Origin: Zygnema cylindricum
Lineage: Eukaryota; Streptophyta; Zygnematophyceae; Zygnematales; Zygnemataceae
DNA: 64,000 nucleotides
Assembly (NCBI GenBank): GCA_037447655.1
Contig: JBBHKE010001099.1
Span: 61,818-125,817, forward strand
Direction of reading: 5' to 3'
The notes under the pieces were generated by a model. It did not search any database and had not been told where the DNA came from. It was given only the letters and a program-made list of their open reading frames with translations. The translations under genes and the position numbers were made by a program. Below, one piece after another: positions 25,060 through 35,094 of this stretch (position 1 is its first letter; the number at the start of each line of letters is the position of its first letter).

Positions 25060-25560
25060 TTCAAGCGACGACAGCATGTCGTCGAGCGTTCGACTTTTTT
25101 CGAGTTTCCTAATATTCGTTTGACGAAACAACGTTGTCGTCCGCGAATTACATTCGAGAATACCAACGTTGGATTATCTGAACTGACGTCTTCGGTGGTT
25201 TAGTCTATGCGACGAGCCACTCTCGTCCATCATTCGCACTTTTGACCTAACGAGGTATCCTCATCCATTCAATTATTTTGTCGTATCCATCATTGAAGCG
25301 CCGACATGATGTCATCGCGTCCACCGCGACAAAGACACGTCATCGCTAGTACGGTGTCGCCATAAAGAAATCGCAAGACACTTGGAAAATAATAATAAAA
25401 AACAACAAAACAATGCATATCCATCATTAAAGCGCCGACATGATGTCGTCGCGTCCACCGCGACAAAGACACGTCATCGCTAGTACGCCGTCGCCATAAA
25501 TAAATCGCAAGACACTTGGAAAACAATACTAAAAAACAACAAAACAATGCGTAGTAGTCG
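25060..25560. repeat. Non-coding flank with 134-bp tandem duplication and CGACGAC palindromes
   Basis: ATCCATCATT.AAGCGCCGAC starts copies at 25285 and 25419, 134 bp apart and nearly identical to about 25553. Each holds GTCGTCGCG (GTCATCGCG in one copy) facing CGCGACAA, plus ACACGTCATCGC. CGACGAC..GTCGTCG is at about 25072. No gene is seen between 24882 and 25736. Confidence 0.8.
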
Positions 25561-25736
25561 ACAACATAAAAAAACACACACTAATGGAGAGTTAGTGAGA
25601 AGTCAGTATGTAGTTTGACAGAGAAAGGCGACGTTCCAAAATAATATTGTACAAATAATCTAAAAGCACATCAAAATTAAAATATAACAACACATTGTGA
25701 ATGAGAAAAAAACACAAAAGGAAATAGGAAACAAAA

Positions 25737-26060
25737 TCATTTAATAAATGGGAGAACATTTGGTTGAAATGGCTTACTTGTACCGTACACTTCGGTAAAA
25801 TGCTCGGTAAACTTTCTTATGGTCCTTGGAATGAGTTCAGCTGAGTCGTTATTTTCACAATCTTTCAACATCCAGTGTATTACTCGCATCCGAGTTGCCT
25901 TAGTCGATACGTGTTGAACTTTACGGTGGGAGACACGTCCTTTGGTATTGGCCAAGAAGGAAAAAACCCTTCCACAATGGCAGCCGGGTCTACCGACGTT
26001 TCGATTTCCGCCTCACTCTCTTCTTCGTTCGGAAATGCGTTTTCCTCATCGTTCCTCTCA
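25737..26060 (-). pseudogene. Probable N-terminal exon of the DDE_1 transposase, split by the copia insertion
   Basis: A minus-strand coding-like segment reads RMRVIHWMLKDCENNDS..ELIPRTIRKFTEHFTEVYGTS and has a possible donor (CAA|GTAAGC) near 25773. Upstream, another frame reads an acidic stretch (AFPNEEESEAEIETS), which implies a frameshift near a T-run at about 25960. That frame continues across the copia target site into 32509-32600 (FNRVWGANPGKNNNN, HDDEN). The R-x-F-x-E-H-F arrangement before KAKRWW resembles N-terminal regions of related transposases; the link to the downstream exons is inference. Confidence 0.45.
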
Positions 26061-26065
26061 TTTTC

Positions 26066-27108
26066 TGTAACTCTGAGACCTCCATAAGTCCTCAGAGTGG
26101 ACAGCTTCCAAGAAGCCTCTAGGATAATCCTGACCCCTTTGTGTTTAAGCAAAAGTAACTGCCACCCTGGCAGACAAAAACGCTGACCAACTTCACCCCT
26201 GTGAAGACAAGACTCCCCTGAGTCGATAGCAAAAAGAATCTTTGAATTTGCTCCCCTGAGCAGTAAGTTATGGGGGGTCAAAGTTGACCTTTTGTACAGA
26301 AGCTCTCTGGGAGAGGGGGTCCTATCTTCTAATTTTTCTAAGTCCTATCTCTCTCACAGACTCTATCTACTGATGTACGGAACCAATCAGAATTGAGTTC
26401 CGTACGTAAAAGTACAGCCGCCGGTGTACTTTATGTACTGACATTGTACAACATGGCCAAAATGTCGACACATGTCAAATCCGGATTCGGTGCCATGATC
26501 TCCGGAGATTCTACGATCCAACGGAATTTCGCCACGCGTCATCCGATGTGGCGATGGCCACAAACCGCCGAAATCTTCCTCCGTGATCTCGGCGCTAATC
26601 CCGGCCGTCCGATTAAATTCAGATTTAATCGTGGCCGTAATAAATACATGCGCGGTATTTATTTCACTTCCGAAATAAATGCGCGGTATTGATTCGTAAT
26701 CCGTACTGTCATTCGTACCGGATCTATGCATCCCGTAAATCGTAACAGTTAAATGAATTATCGTAAGTATTGTAATTTATATAATTATCAAACTATATAT
26801 CACGTAATACTACTGCTAGATCTAACGGCTAAGGCTACCGGCTACTTCCTATCTGCCGGCCGGTAGGTACAAGGATCAAATCCTGCCGCCGGCACATTCC
26901 TTTTAAATAAATAAATAAACCCTAGTATAAAATTCCCGTAAACCTCAGGATAGCCAAGGTAGCCATGGCTCTAGCTTCCTCTCCAATTTCTCAGTGACTG
27001 CGACAAGTTTGAGATTTGGAGAGAGAAGTTAGAGGTAGACTGCCTCGGCTTCTTTCTATATTTCTATTTAGACCTAGAAAAATACTAATAAAACCATTAG
27101 TTTCTACA
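26066..27108 (-). repeat. Copia 3' LTR
   Basis: This 1,043-bp copy, on the left in plus coordinates, pairs with 31461-32503. Differences seen by eye: T versus G in the TATGTAC(T/G)GACATTG segment near 26439, and A versus G in GCGAC(A/G)AGTTTGAG near 27005. Open frames inside it are identical in both copies and are not genes. Confidence 0.97.
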
Positions 27109-27121
27109 CTCCCCTTATTTT
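27109..27121 (-). other. Copia polypurine tract
   Basis: On the minus strand AAATAAGGGGAG immediately precedes the TG of the 3' LTR, the expected position of the plus-strand DNA primer. The gag-pol stop codon abuts it. Confidence 0.85.
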
Positions 27122-30100
27122 CTAGTCAATCTTTAATTTCAGACCACACTTCTCCCTGCAAAAAATTAGCTTAGGGGAAGGCACAGGTTTGGTCATCATA
27201 TCTGCTACCATCTCACTATCTGGTCTGTACTCTAAACTGATTATTTTGTTTTCTACTTTCTCTCTAACAAAACTGAGTCTGATGTCCATGTGTTTGGCTT
27301 TAAAATGGTGTTTAGGATTGGCAGAGATAGCGATTGCTGCCTGATTATCACAAAATATTTTCTGCACACCACTCTTAAGGTGACCAAGCTCACCAAGCAA
27401 AGACTTGACCCACATCAATTCTTTTACAGCAGAGCAAGAGGCCATATACTCAGCCTCCATGGTGGACTGAGCAATAACCTTTTGCTGTTTGCTACTCCAA
27501 CAGCAAGCCCCATCACCCACATATAATACATATCCAGAAGTACATCTCCTCATCGGAGCATCACCATAACTGGCATCACTCCAAGTAGTGATGTCAGTAT
27601 TCTCCCCACCCAAATGCAACCATAGATCTCTAGTTCCTACCAAGTATCTAAGGACTCTCTTAGCTGCCTCCCAATCCTTCTTAGTGGGAGCATTTAGACT
27701 TCTACTCAGCACTCCTACAGCTGCAGCTAAATCCGGCCGGGTACAATTCATAAAATAGATTAGACTTCCCACTACTTGCCTGTAAGGAATAGTCTGCATG
27801 AACTTCTGTTCATCATGAGATAATTCCTCGTCTAAGACTATGACTCCTTCTTCCTCACTCCCCTCACTTCCCTTCTTCAACTCCATTGGAGTTGTACAAC
27901 TATTAGCTTTATCCATTTGAAATTTTTCAAGCATGTTCCCTATTGCTTCTTTTTGAGTCAATCTTATAATTTTCCTTTTTCGGTCTCTCTCTACTTGAAT
28001 TCCCAAAATATATCTTGCTTCTCCCATATCCTTCATTTCAAATCTCCCCTTAAGATCGGTTTTCAGTTTGTTAATTTTTTCCATTGATTTACTTAATACA
28101 AGCAAATCATCAACATAAATTGCAATAAATATCAAACCTTCCTCATCTTCGAAAACATAGATTGAGTGATCTGAGCTGATCCGAATATATCCCAGACCGG
28201 TAAGAAACTCATCAAGCTTCTTATTCCATTGTCGAGGTGCCTGTTTCAAACCATAAAGAGATTTAATCAGCCGGCATACCTTACTCTCCTCTCCTTCTTC
28301 CACAAACCCTTCGGGTTGTCGCATGAAGATCTCCTCTTCCAATTCTCCATGCAAAAAGGCTGTTTTTATGTCCATCTGGTGCACTTCCATGTCTTCCGCC
28401 GCCGCTAAACTGAGAAGTATGCGGACGGAGGGAAATCTGACCACCGGAGCAAAGGTTTCCTCGTAGTCAATTCCTTCCTTTTGTGTAAATCCCTTTGCCA
28501 CTAATCTGGCCTTGTAGCGCTCGATTGTGTTATCTGGGTTCAGTTTTAGTTTGAAAACCCACTTACAACCGATTGGTTTTCGGTTAGGTGGACAGTCCAC
28601 CAGCTCCCAAGTATCGGCTGCCATGATTGAAGCCATCTCCTCATTGATGGCTGTCTTCCACCGGTTTCTTTCTGGACAAGTCATCGCCTCTCCATAAGTT
28701 TGAGGTTCATCTTGATGAGATAGTTCAGTTACCTTGTTATTAACCTGTTTTTCTTGCAGTCTTTTGCTACTTCTCCTCCCCCCCTCAAAATCTGAGGCCG
28801 GAATAGATGGTTCTCGTGAATTCTTTCGAACAAACTCGACTTCTCCCCTATCCCTTGATTCCGAATCAATTTCCACCACGTCTTCCGCTTCGAGTAGAGT
28901 TGTCACTGGAGTTTCCACAGCCGGGTCCTTTTCGGTCTGATTTGTACCTGCAAGAATGTCATCTTCTCTAAAACCTGGATAGTTAGGAAGCTCAAAGTCA
29001 TCGGTATTTTCTGACTCAAATCTGATTTTTACTGACTTCGTATATTTGAAGGGATCTACAGACTTTCCTTCATCCATAACTACTAGATGCTTTACTAAGA
29101 TTATATCTTCCCTTTTTAGATCATAAACTCTATATCCTTTAACATCTTCATCATATCCTAATAAGTATCCTGGTTTTCCTTTAGGATCTAGCTTCCAATT
29201 TGACCCATCAGTATCTAGACTGAACACTTGACTGCCGAAAACCTTTAAGTGAGATATGTCTGGTTTCCGGCCTGTCCATCTCTCATAAGGTGTTTGATCT
29301 TTTATAGCTGAAGTAAGAACTCTATTCTTGAGGTAATTAGCACAGTTCATTGCTTCTGCCCAAAACCTTTTCCCTATCCTTTTATCTGACAACATACTTC
29401 TAGCACTATCACTTAGTGTTCTATTTAACCTCTCGGCTACCCCATTCTGTTCAGGATTTTCTGGAACTGTCTTTTGGTGTTGAACCCCATCTTCCCTCAG
29501 AAAATCCTCAAACTGGTTAGAAGTATACTCTCCACCATTGTCACTCCTTACTCTCTTGATTGGAGTTTCATGGAGTTTTTCGCTCCATGCTTTATATTGT
29601 CTAAAACAATCCTCAGCTTCGGACTTGTTTTTCAAAAAATATACCCGGGAATACCGAGACCAATCATCAGTTATAGTCATCATAAATCTCTTCCCCCCCG
29701 GTGAGGGCACTTTAGCCGGTCCCCAAATATCTGTGTGTACTAGATCTAGAATTTTTTCTCCCTTATAGGTGGCTGACTTAGGAAAGGGTAATCTGTGTGC
29801 TTTACCTTGAGCACATCCACTACAATCACTTATATCATCACTCTCACTGAACTGAATCCCTTCCACCACCCCCATCTTTTTCATCTCTCTTAACTTATCT
29901 AGATTCACATGCCCAAGCCTCTTATGCCACATCATAATATCATGAACACCAGCATAATAAAGTTTCTTCTTTTCATTACTTAAGATCAGCCTAAACATCC
30001 CATGGCTACCTTTCTCAGCAATGAAATAGACATCATCCTCAAAACTAGCAGTAAAGACTCCTTCCCTAGTGCTAGTAAAAAAACCCTTATCATCTAATAC

Positions 30101-31480
30101 TGATGTAGAGATAAGATTTTTGTTCAGCTCCGGAATAAACAATACATCGGAGAATGTTAATATGGATGTCTTTCCTTCTACTAACACTTTTAGATCTACC
30201 GATCCTACAAGAGTAGTGGTGACTATCCTCCCATCCCCGTACTCTATCTCTACGGTGGGAATCTTTCTTATCTTAGTGAACAGGTGTCTATCCTTACACA
30301 TGTGCATGGAGGCACCTGAATCTACAATCCAGCCTGCTTCACCTTTCAATCCACCGTAAGCACATTTCTGCCTCCGTGGAATTTCGACCTCATTTTTCGC
30401 CTCCAACTCCTCATCCAAAAGGAGCTCATCGTCCTCGTCCTCGGATTCAGCCTCAAGTACCTGTGTGACAAGGGCCTTTTTCTTTCCTCTCGAGGTACCA
30501 CCGGTCTGCCCCTCCTTTAACCGAAGCTCGGTTAGCTTAGTGCACTCTGCCATATAGTGCCCCGGTTTCTTACAAAAATGACATAGTCCTTTGGGAGCCC
30601 TTGGTTCGAACTCATCGGCCGGTTTTTTCTGCTCCCTACCCCCATAGTTTCCGACCGGTTTTCGGGAATCCCTGTTCCTCCAATCAGTCGCTGTTGCCAA
30701 GGCTTGGCCACTCTTTCCTCCCCTTCGGATCTCAATTGTATTCTCTTGAACGAGAATCATTCCTACCACTGAGTTCCATATCCACCTTGAGTCAGGCAAG
30801 TCCTGCACACGGTAAACTATGTTCACGAACTCATCAGGTAACTTCATCAGTAAACAGTTAACCTTTTCTTTTTCACTCAAATCTTTTCCCGCACTCTGTA
30901 GCTCCATGAAGAGTGTAGCAAGCTCATTGCAAAAATCCAACATATTTCCCCCTTTGTATACATACTCCTTAACTTTCTGATCAGCCAACTGTTGTTGCTG
31001 AATCGTACCACTTCGGTACATCTCTATAAGAGCCATCCAAAGATCGGATGCCCTTTCTACCTGCAAATGAGGACATGCAAGTCCTTGAGTGAGATGGCGT
31101 AGGATGAAGTGCTTTGCCGCCATATTGTTGAAGTCCCAGGTTTCAGTATCATTCTCCTCGTTCCTCGGAATAGGTGACATGAATGCTAAACCAGTTGCTA
31201 TTGGTGTGGTCGCCTCCTTCTCCTTTCCTTTGTCCACCACCTCTCCTTCCTTTGTTTCCTCCGTTGAAGGTGAATCCTCTTTCCTGGTGAATCTGCTTCC
31301 TCCAAACCCTGGAGGAATTCCAAGACTTGATGGACGCCCCAATCGTCCACTCACTATCCCCCAAAACCTTTTTTCGCATAGAGCTCCTATCATCATACTT
31401 TCCCAGTATATGAAGCCAGTTCCATTAAAGATTGGTACCCTAGAGGGTGGGCCCATAACCTGTAACTCTGAGACCTCCAT
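27122..31480 (-). CDS. Copia gag-pol polyprotein, 1,452 aa, intact
   Basis: One uninterrupted minus-strand frame with domains in copia order. Gag: the UBN2-type region, ending in the zinc knuckle CHFCKKPGHYMAEC at residues 300-313. Protease: WIVDSGAS at about 384. Integrase: HKRLGH...CSGCAQGKAH zinc site (519-561), D582 in HTDIWGP, D647 in SDNGGEY, E683 in PEQNGVAERLNRT. Reverse transcriptase: WVFKLKLN to YVDDLLV (about 974-1127), with MDIKTAFLHGELEEE at 1036. RNase H: WSDASYGD, STMEAEY and DNQAAIAISANPKHH near the C-terminus. The order integrase before RT places it in Ty1/copia (Pseudoviridae), not Ty3. No frameshift separates gag and pol. Annotated from the first Met, which lies 20 nt inside the 5' LTR; the true start could be later. 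There is no env-like frame. Confidence 0.97.
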   Translation of the reverse strand: MEVSELQVMGPPSRVPIFNGTGFIYWESMMIGALCEKRFWGIVSGRLGRPSSLGIPPGFGGSRFTRKEDSPSTEETKEGEVVDKGKEKEATTPIATGLAFMSPIPRNEENDTETWDFNNMAAKHFILRHLTQGLACPHLQVERASDLWMALIEMYRSGTIQQQQLADQKVKEYVYKGGNMLDFCNELATLFMELQSAGKDLSEKEKVNCLLMKLPDEFVNIVYRVQDLPDSRWIWNSVVGMILVQENTIEIRRGGKSGQALATATDWRNRDSRKPVGNYGGREQKKPADEFEPRAPKGLCHFCKKPGHYMAECTKLTELRLKEGQTGGTSRGKKKALVTQVLEAESEDEDDELLLDEELEAKNEVEIPRRQKCAYGGLKGEAGWIVDSGASMHMCKDRHLFTKIRKIPTVEIEYGDGRIVTTTLVGSVDLKVLVEGKTSILTFSDVLFIPELNKNLISTSVLDDKGFFTSTREGVFTASFEDDVYFIAEKGSHGMFRLILSNEKKKLYYAGVHDIMMWHKRLGHVNLDKLREMKKMGVVEGIQFSESDDISDCSGCAQGKAHRLPFPKSATYKGEKILDLVHTDIWGPAKVPSPGGKRFMMTITDDWSRYSRVYFLKNKSEAEDCFRQYKAWSEKLHETPIKRVRSDNGGEYTSNQFEDFLREDGVQHQKTVPENPEQNGVAERLNRTLSDSARSMLSDKRIGKRFWAEAMNCANYLKNRVLTSAIKDQTPYERWTGRKPDISHLKVFGSQVFSLDTDGSNWKLDPKGKPGYLLGYDEDVKGYRVYDLKREDIILVKHLVVMDEGKSVDPFKYTKSVKIRFESENTDDFELPNYPGFREDDILAGTNQTEKDPAVETPVTTLLEAEDVVEIDSESRDRGEVEFVRKNSREPSIPASDFEGGRRSSKRLQEKQVNNKVTELSHQDEPQTYGEAMTCPERNRWKTAINEEMASIMAADTWELVDCPPNRKPIGCKWVFKLKLNPDNTIERYKARLVAKGFTQKEGIDYEETFAPVVRFPSVRILLSLAAAEDMEVHQMDIKTAFLHGELEEEIFMRQPEGFVEEGEESKVCRLIKSLYGLKQAPRQWNKKLDEFLTGLGYIRISSDHSIYVFEDEEGLIFIAIYVDDLLVLSKSMEKINKLKTDLKGRFEMKDMGEARYILGIQVERDRKRKIIRLTQKEAIGNMLEKFQMDKANSCTTPMELKKGSEGSEEEGVIVLDEELSHDEQKFMQTIPYRQVVGSLIYFMNCTRPDLAAAVGVLSRSLNAPTKKDWEAAKRVLRYLVGTRDLWLHLGGENTDITTWSDASYGDAPMRRCTSGYVLYVGDGACCWSSKQQKVIAQSTMEAEYMASCSAVKELMWVKSLLGELGHLKSGVQKIFCDNQAAIAISANPKHHFKAKHMDIRLSFVREKVENKIISLEYRPDSEMVADMMTKPVPSPKLIFCREKCGLKLKID
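31446..31460 (-). other. Copia primer-binding site matching the anticodon arm of initiator tRNA-Met
   Basis: Immediately after the 5' LTR the minus strand reads GGTTATGGGCCCACC. This is the exact complement of the GGTGGGCCCATAACC anticodon stem-loop of plant initiator tRNA-Met, as I recall it. It is not the usual TGGTATCAGAGC complementary to the tRNA 3' end. Drosophila copia primes from an initiator tRNA fragment in the same way. The site is inside the gag-pol frame. Confidence 0.85.
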
Positions 31481-32503
31481 AAGTCCTCAGAGTGGACAGC
31501 TTCCAAGAAGCCTCTAGGATAATCCTGACCCCTTTGTGTTTAAGCAAAAGTAACTGCCACCCTGGCAGACAAAAACGCTGACCAACTTCACCCCTGTGAA
31601 GACAAGACTCCCCTGAGTCGATAGCAAAAAGAATCTTTGAATTTGCTCCCCTGAGCAGTAAGTTATGGGGGGTCAAAGTTGACCTTTTGTACAGAAGCTC
31701 TCTGGGAGAGGGGGTCCTATCTTCTAATTTTTCTAAGTCCTATCTCTCTCACAGACTCTATCTACTGATGTACGGAACCAATCAGAATTGAGTTCCGTAC
31801 GTAAAAGTACAGCCGCCGGTGTACTTTATGTACGGACATTGTACAACATGGCCAAAATGTCGACACATGTCAAATCCGGATTCGGTGCCATGATCTCCGG
31901 AGATTCTACGATCCAACGGAATTTCGCCACGCGTCATCCGATGTGGCGATGGCCACAAACCGCCGAAATCTTCCTCCGTGATCTCGGCGCTAATCCCGGC
32001 CGTCCGATTAAATTCAGATTTAATCGTGGCCGTAATAAATACATGCGCGGTATTTATTTCACTTCCGAAATAAATGCGCGGTATTGATTCGTAATCCGTA
32101 CTGTCATTCGTACCGGATCTATGCATCCCGTAAATCGTAACAGTTAAATGAATTATCGTAAGTATTGTAATTTATATAATTATCAAACTATATATCACGT
32201 AATACTACTGCTAGATCTAACGGCTAAGGCTACCGGCTACTTCCTATCTGCCGGCCGGTAGGTACAAGGATCAAATCCTGCCGCCGGCACATTCCTTTTA
32301 AATAAATAAATAAACCCTAGTATAAAATTCCCGTAAACCTCAGGATAGCCAAGGTAGCCATGGCTCTAGCTTCCTCTCCAATTTCTCAGTGACTGCGACG
32401 AGTTTGAGATTTGGAGAGAGAAGTTAGAGGTAGACTGCCTCGGCTTCTTTCTATATTTCTATTTAGACCTAGAAAAATACTAATAAAACCATTAGTTTCT
32501 ACA
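31461..32503 (-). repeat. Copia 5' LTR
   Basis: This 1,043-bp LTR, in element orientation, starts TGTAGAAACTAATGG and ends GAGTTACA, followed directly by the primer-binding site. It should carry the element promoter. The gag-pol ATG at 31480 falls within its last 20 bp. Confidence 0.97.
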
Positions 32504-32508
32504 TTTTC

Positions 32509-33480
32509 ATCATCATGTTCAACCTGAGCGTTATGGAGATTGTTATTGTTTTTGCCCGGGTTGGCGCCCCAAACTCTATTAAAGGTCCACATACTCTCAA
32601 ACACTTAATATCACCTAAAAAATAAGAAGTAGGAACAGCCGAAAAGGAAGAAAATGGCAACCCAAGCAAATGAGGAAGAAGTAGCGATAGTGTTGTTGCC
32701 GTTATTACAAATACATTTATATAATACACGAAATGCAAGTGAAAATGATTTTGCGCGGTAATAATGGAGGGATTTGCCATTTTAATTTTTTCGTTTAAAA
32801 TCCAAATTTTGAATTTTAGAACAACTTTCAATTTAAAAATATTTCAAAACGCGGGAATAGAAGGGGGATCTCGTAAAAATTTGCTTCAAAATTGCTAAAA
32901 TATTTCAAAATTTACGTCGTCGGTGTAATGTTCATAGCGCCATGGAAACACCTCCAGCTTACATGTTGTACGGCCAAAATATGGTTGGAAAAAATACGGT
33001 GTCGTTACCCGGACAATCGGTTGTTCTAACGTCATCTATGAAACGCGACCAACTTTGGGAATGCGTGGATGATAAACATGCCACGTGTTTTCGACAACAA
33101 CCGATGATAATCTTACGACGGCGCATGATCAGCTTTCGTCGTTGGATTACCGCCAATTAGAATTAACATGTATCCTAATATGTGTTCTTTGTTCGTTTTA
33201 CTTTCAATTAGAATTAACAGTGATACTAATGAGAGGTTTGTTTGACGTTTGATATAAGTAATTGCATCCTTATTAGTCTTAAGTCTCAATATTACAATAC
33301 ATTGATTCTAATAAAGCAACCCACCGGGCACCTTATTAAGATTAAGGGTCCTTATTTAACGTCACACAATGTTCGTTCTCTCCGCGAATGACAAGGAAAT
33401 ATAAACCAATCACTGAGTTTAATGTACGTTATGTGGAAGAAACGTACACATAGAATACCTTCCGTTATAGTTTCGTTCAT
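32509..33480. other. Right remnant of the DDE_1 element and adjoining AT-rich DNA
   Basis: A minus fragment (FNRVWGANPGKN) abuts the copia target site and may start after an acceptor near 32613. GTCGTCGG at 32917 and ACGACG..CGTCGT around 33112-33140 repeat the element motif. Beyond 33165 the sequence has two ATTAGAATTAACA words but no gene. Confidence 0.4.
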
Positions 33481-33769
33481 TATATGATACAAATCTAACT
33501 GGATGGACATATTGAAATTGTACGGTTATATAGCGTTATAACGTAACTGCGTTTTACAACCCGATGCATGGAGTCGACTATACGACACGACAATGTACGT
33601 TTCGCCTACGTTGTCCTCGCACCTTTTTATTGTTATCAATTCACCGCACGCAAAACAAACGCTTATTAGAATCATGAATGAACTAAAGTGAAAGTACATA
33701 AACCCGTACATTTTGACGGTTTTTACTCGTACTTATTTTAGTGTATAATTATGAATGCCGCAATGATTC

Positions 33770-34345
33770 TATATCCGCAAACCCAAAATTTAATTATGGA
33801 TTTTTAAGTTGGAAGGACGCGACGTCGTACAAATTGTCAGAATTTGTAACTCTACCTATTTTAACGTATATGTTATGACGACGGATCATGTATACCCAAA
33901 ACAACGTTATGAAAAAATTACAATTAAACATTTTTTTGAAAATGGGATTGATACACATATTAGAATCCATGATACTAATTCTTTATTCACACTAATAATT
34001 TCTACACGCTAATAACGATTCACTGTAGTTGTCAGAAATTGTACATTTGAAGTACAGTTTTGTACAAGCTACGTACCTTTAAGTTCAAATTAGACGGTCA
34101 ATCCGTCGAACAACTTTGACCGGCGGAATATTGTAACGGCGGTTAAAAAAGTGTCGCGCTTGCGAACGTCGACGGTCATAAAAAAAAAACAATTCATACG
34201 GTCGGCGCATGTTTACTGTAACAAAACTGCGGCAGCCACATATAAATAAAATGGTTGCGCGCGGGTAGTTCACACTGACATTTGACTTGGACGCTGACAC
34301 AAAATGTAGGACGACGTACAACATGTATGAACTCGCACAAACGAC
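33770..34345 (+). repeat. Left arm of a diverged inverted repeat
   Basis: ATTTTAACGTATAT, AAAAAATTACAATTAAACATT, GGGATTGATACA, TTTGAAGTACA, CAACTTTGA.CGGCGAATATT and CACATATAAATAAAAT occur here in order. Their reverse complements occur at 36350-35095. About 320 bp matches outside the nested TIR elements; identity looks moderate. Confidence 0.65.
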
Positions 34346-34695
34346 TTAGTACAAAATAAAAAAGCGTACCCGCTTTTAAATATCGATGAAACTAAAATGG
34401 CGCGTCGTCACGCGCTACCAAATGAAGTCACACTATTTACGAATCAACACCTCCACAGAACGTACTTCACGGGTTCAGCGTTCATGTTCGCGAGTAGATT
34501 TCATTTTTGCGACTAAGGGTGGACTTCCATTAGGAGTCCCAGTAATTGTACAGAAAATTTTACTGAAGGGCGTGCCTTCCATTAGGCCGCGTTTGTAAAC
34601 CTGTGTGGCTCATTCTGGTTGGTAACACGTAGGTTAATATTCGATGCTTAAAATCTGGAAAGAATCTTCGAATGCAATGTCAGAAAGCAATATTT

Positions 34696-34755
34696 GTACA
34701 AGCGGAGGTAATATCTGTACCAGCGGAGGTAATATCTGTACCAGTTGAGGTAATT
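34696..34755. repeat. 21-bp tandem repeat, about 2.8 copies
   Basis: GTACCAGCGGAGGTAATATCT repeats in tandem, with a C/A change in the first copy and TTGAGG in the last. It lies near the centre of the inverted repeat pair. Confidence 0.85.
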
Positions 34756-35094
34756 AATGACTCGTACAGAGGGCATTAAATGTACTACCCAAAATTTCAA
34801 AACGCAACGACAAGAAGGCGACGGCAAACTTTGATGGTGGGAGCGTGAGGTAATAATTTCGGCGGATTCGCAGCCACCCTGGCGGAAGGCACATGGCCCT
34901 TGCGATGTGTACGCACATACGCGCGCGCTCATCGTGGATTTTATTTACATTTTCCACGCGGCCTATTTTTACACGTTCTGTATTCGAGAATTGTCCTCAC
35001 TGTGCACGGTCTTAGAAAACTGTAGGTTGGTGACGTGGCGTCACGGATAAAAAGTGTAATTGAAATCCACGGTCCTAATTTACTTACAACCTTT

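Larger units (their letters stand above)
26066..32503 (-). mobile_element. Complete Ty1/copia LTR retrotransposon, young insertion
   Basis: The element is 6,438 bp on the minus strand, with two 1,043-bp LTRs that begin TG and end CA. I count two base differences between them. A perfect 5-bp target duplication TTTTC flanks it (26061-26065 and 32504-32508). The internal part is one open gag-pol frame, with a primer-binding site at the 5' LTR and a purine tract at the 3' LTR. By eye it is structurally intact and could have been active recently. It lies inside the decayed DDE_1 element, so it is the younger insertion. Confidence 0.97.
20165..33165 (-). mobile_element. Candidate large Tigger/pogo-type (DDE_1) DNA transposon, decayed and interrupted
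   Basis: I infer one element from the minus-strand transposase pseudogene, an accessory ORF, an N-terminal exon split by a copia insertion, and palindromic CGACGA/TCGTCG motifs in the non-coding parts (20185-20655, 20682, 20775, 23151, 23281, 25072, 33112). The limits are approximate: the left limit is the start of the hairpin array and the right limit is the last CGTCG motif. I could not find a matched pair of terminal inverted repeats or a target duplication. Excluding the nested copia element, the body would be about 6.5 kb. Two adjacent elements remain possible. Confidence 0.5.

Noticed and set aside
26387-26731. Frames of about 100 codons inside the LTRs
   Set aside because: Present identically in both LTRs and on both strands; no protein similarity, so treated as LTR sequence.
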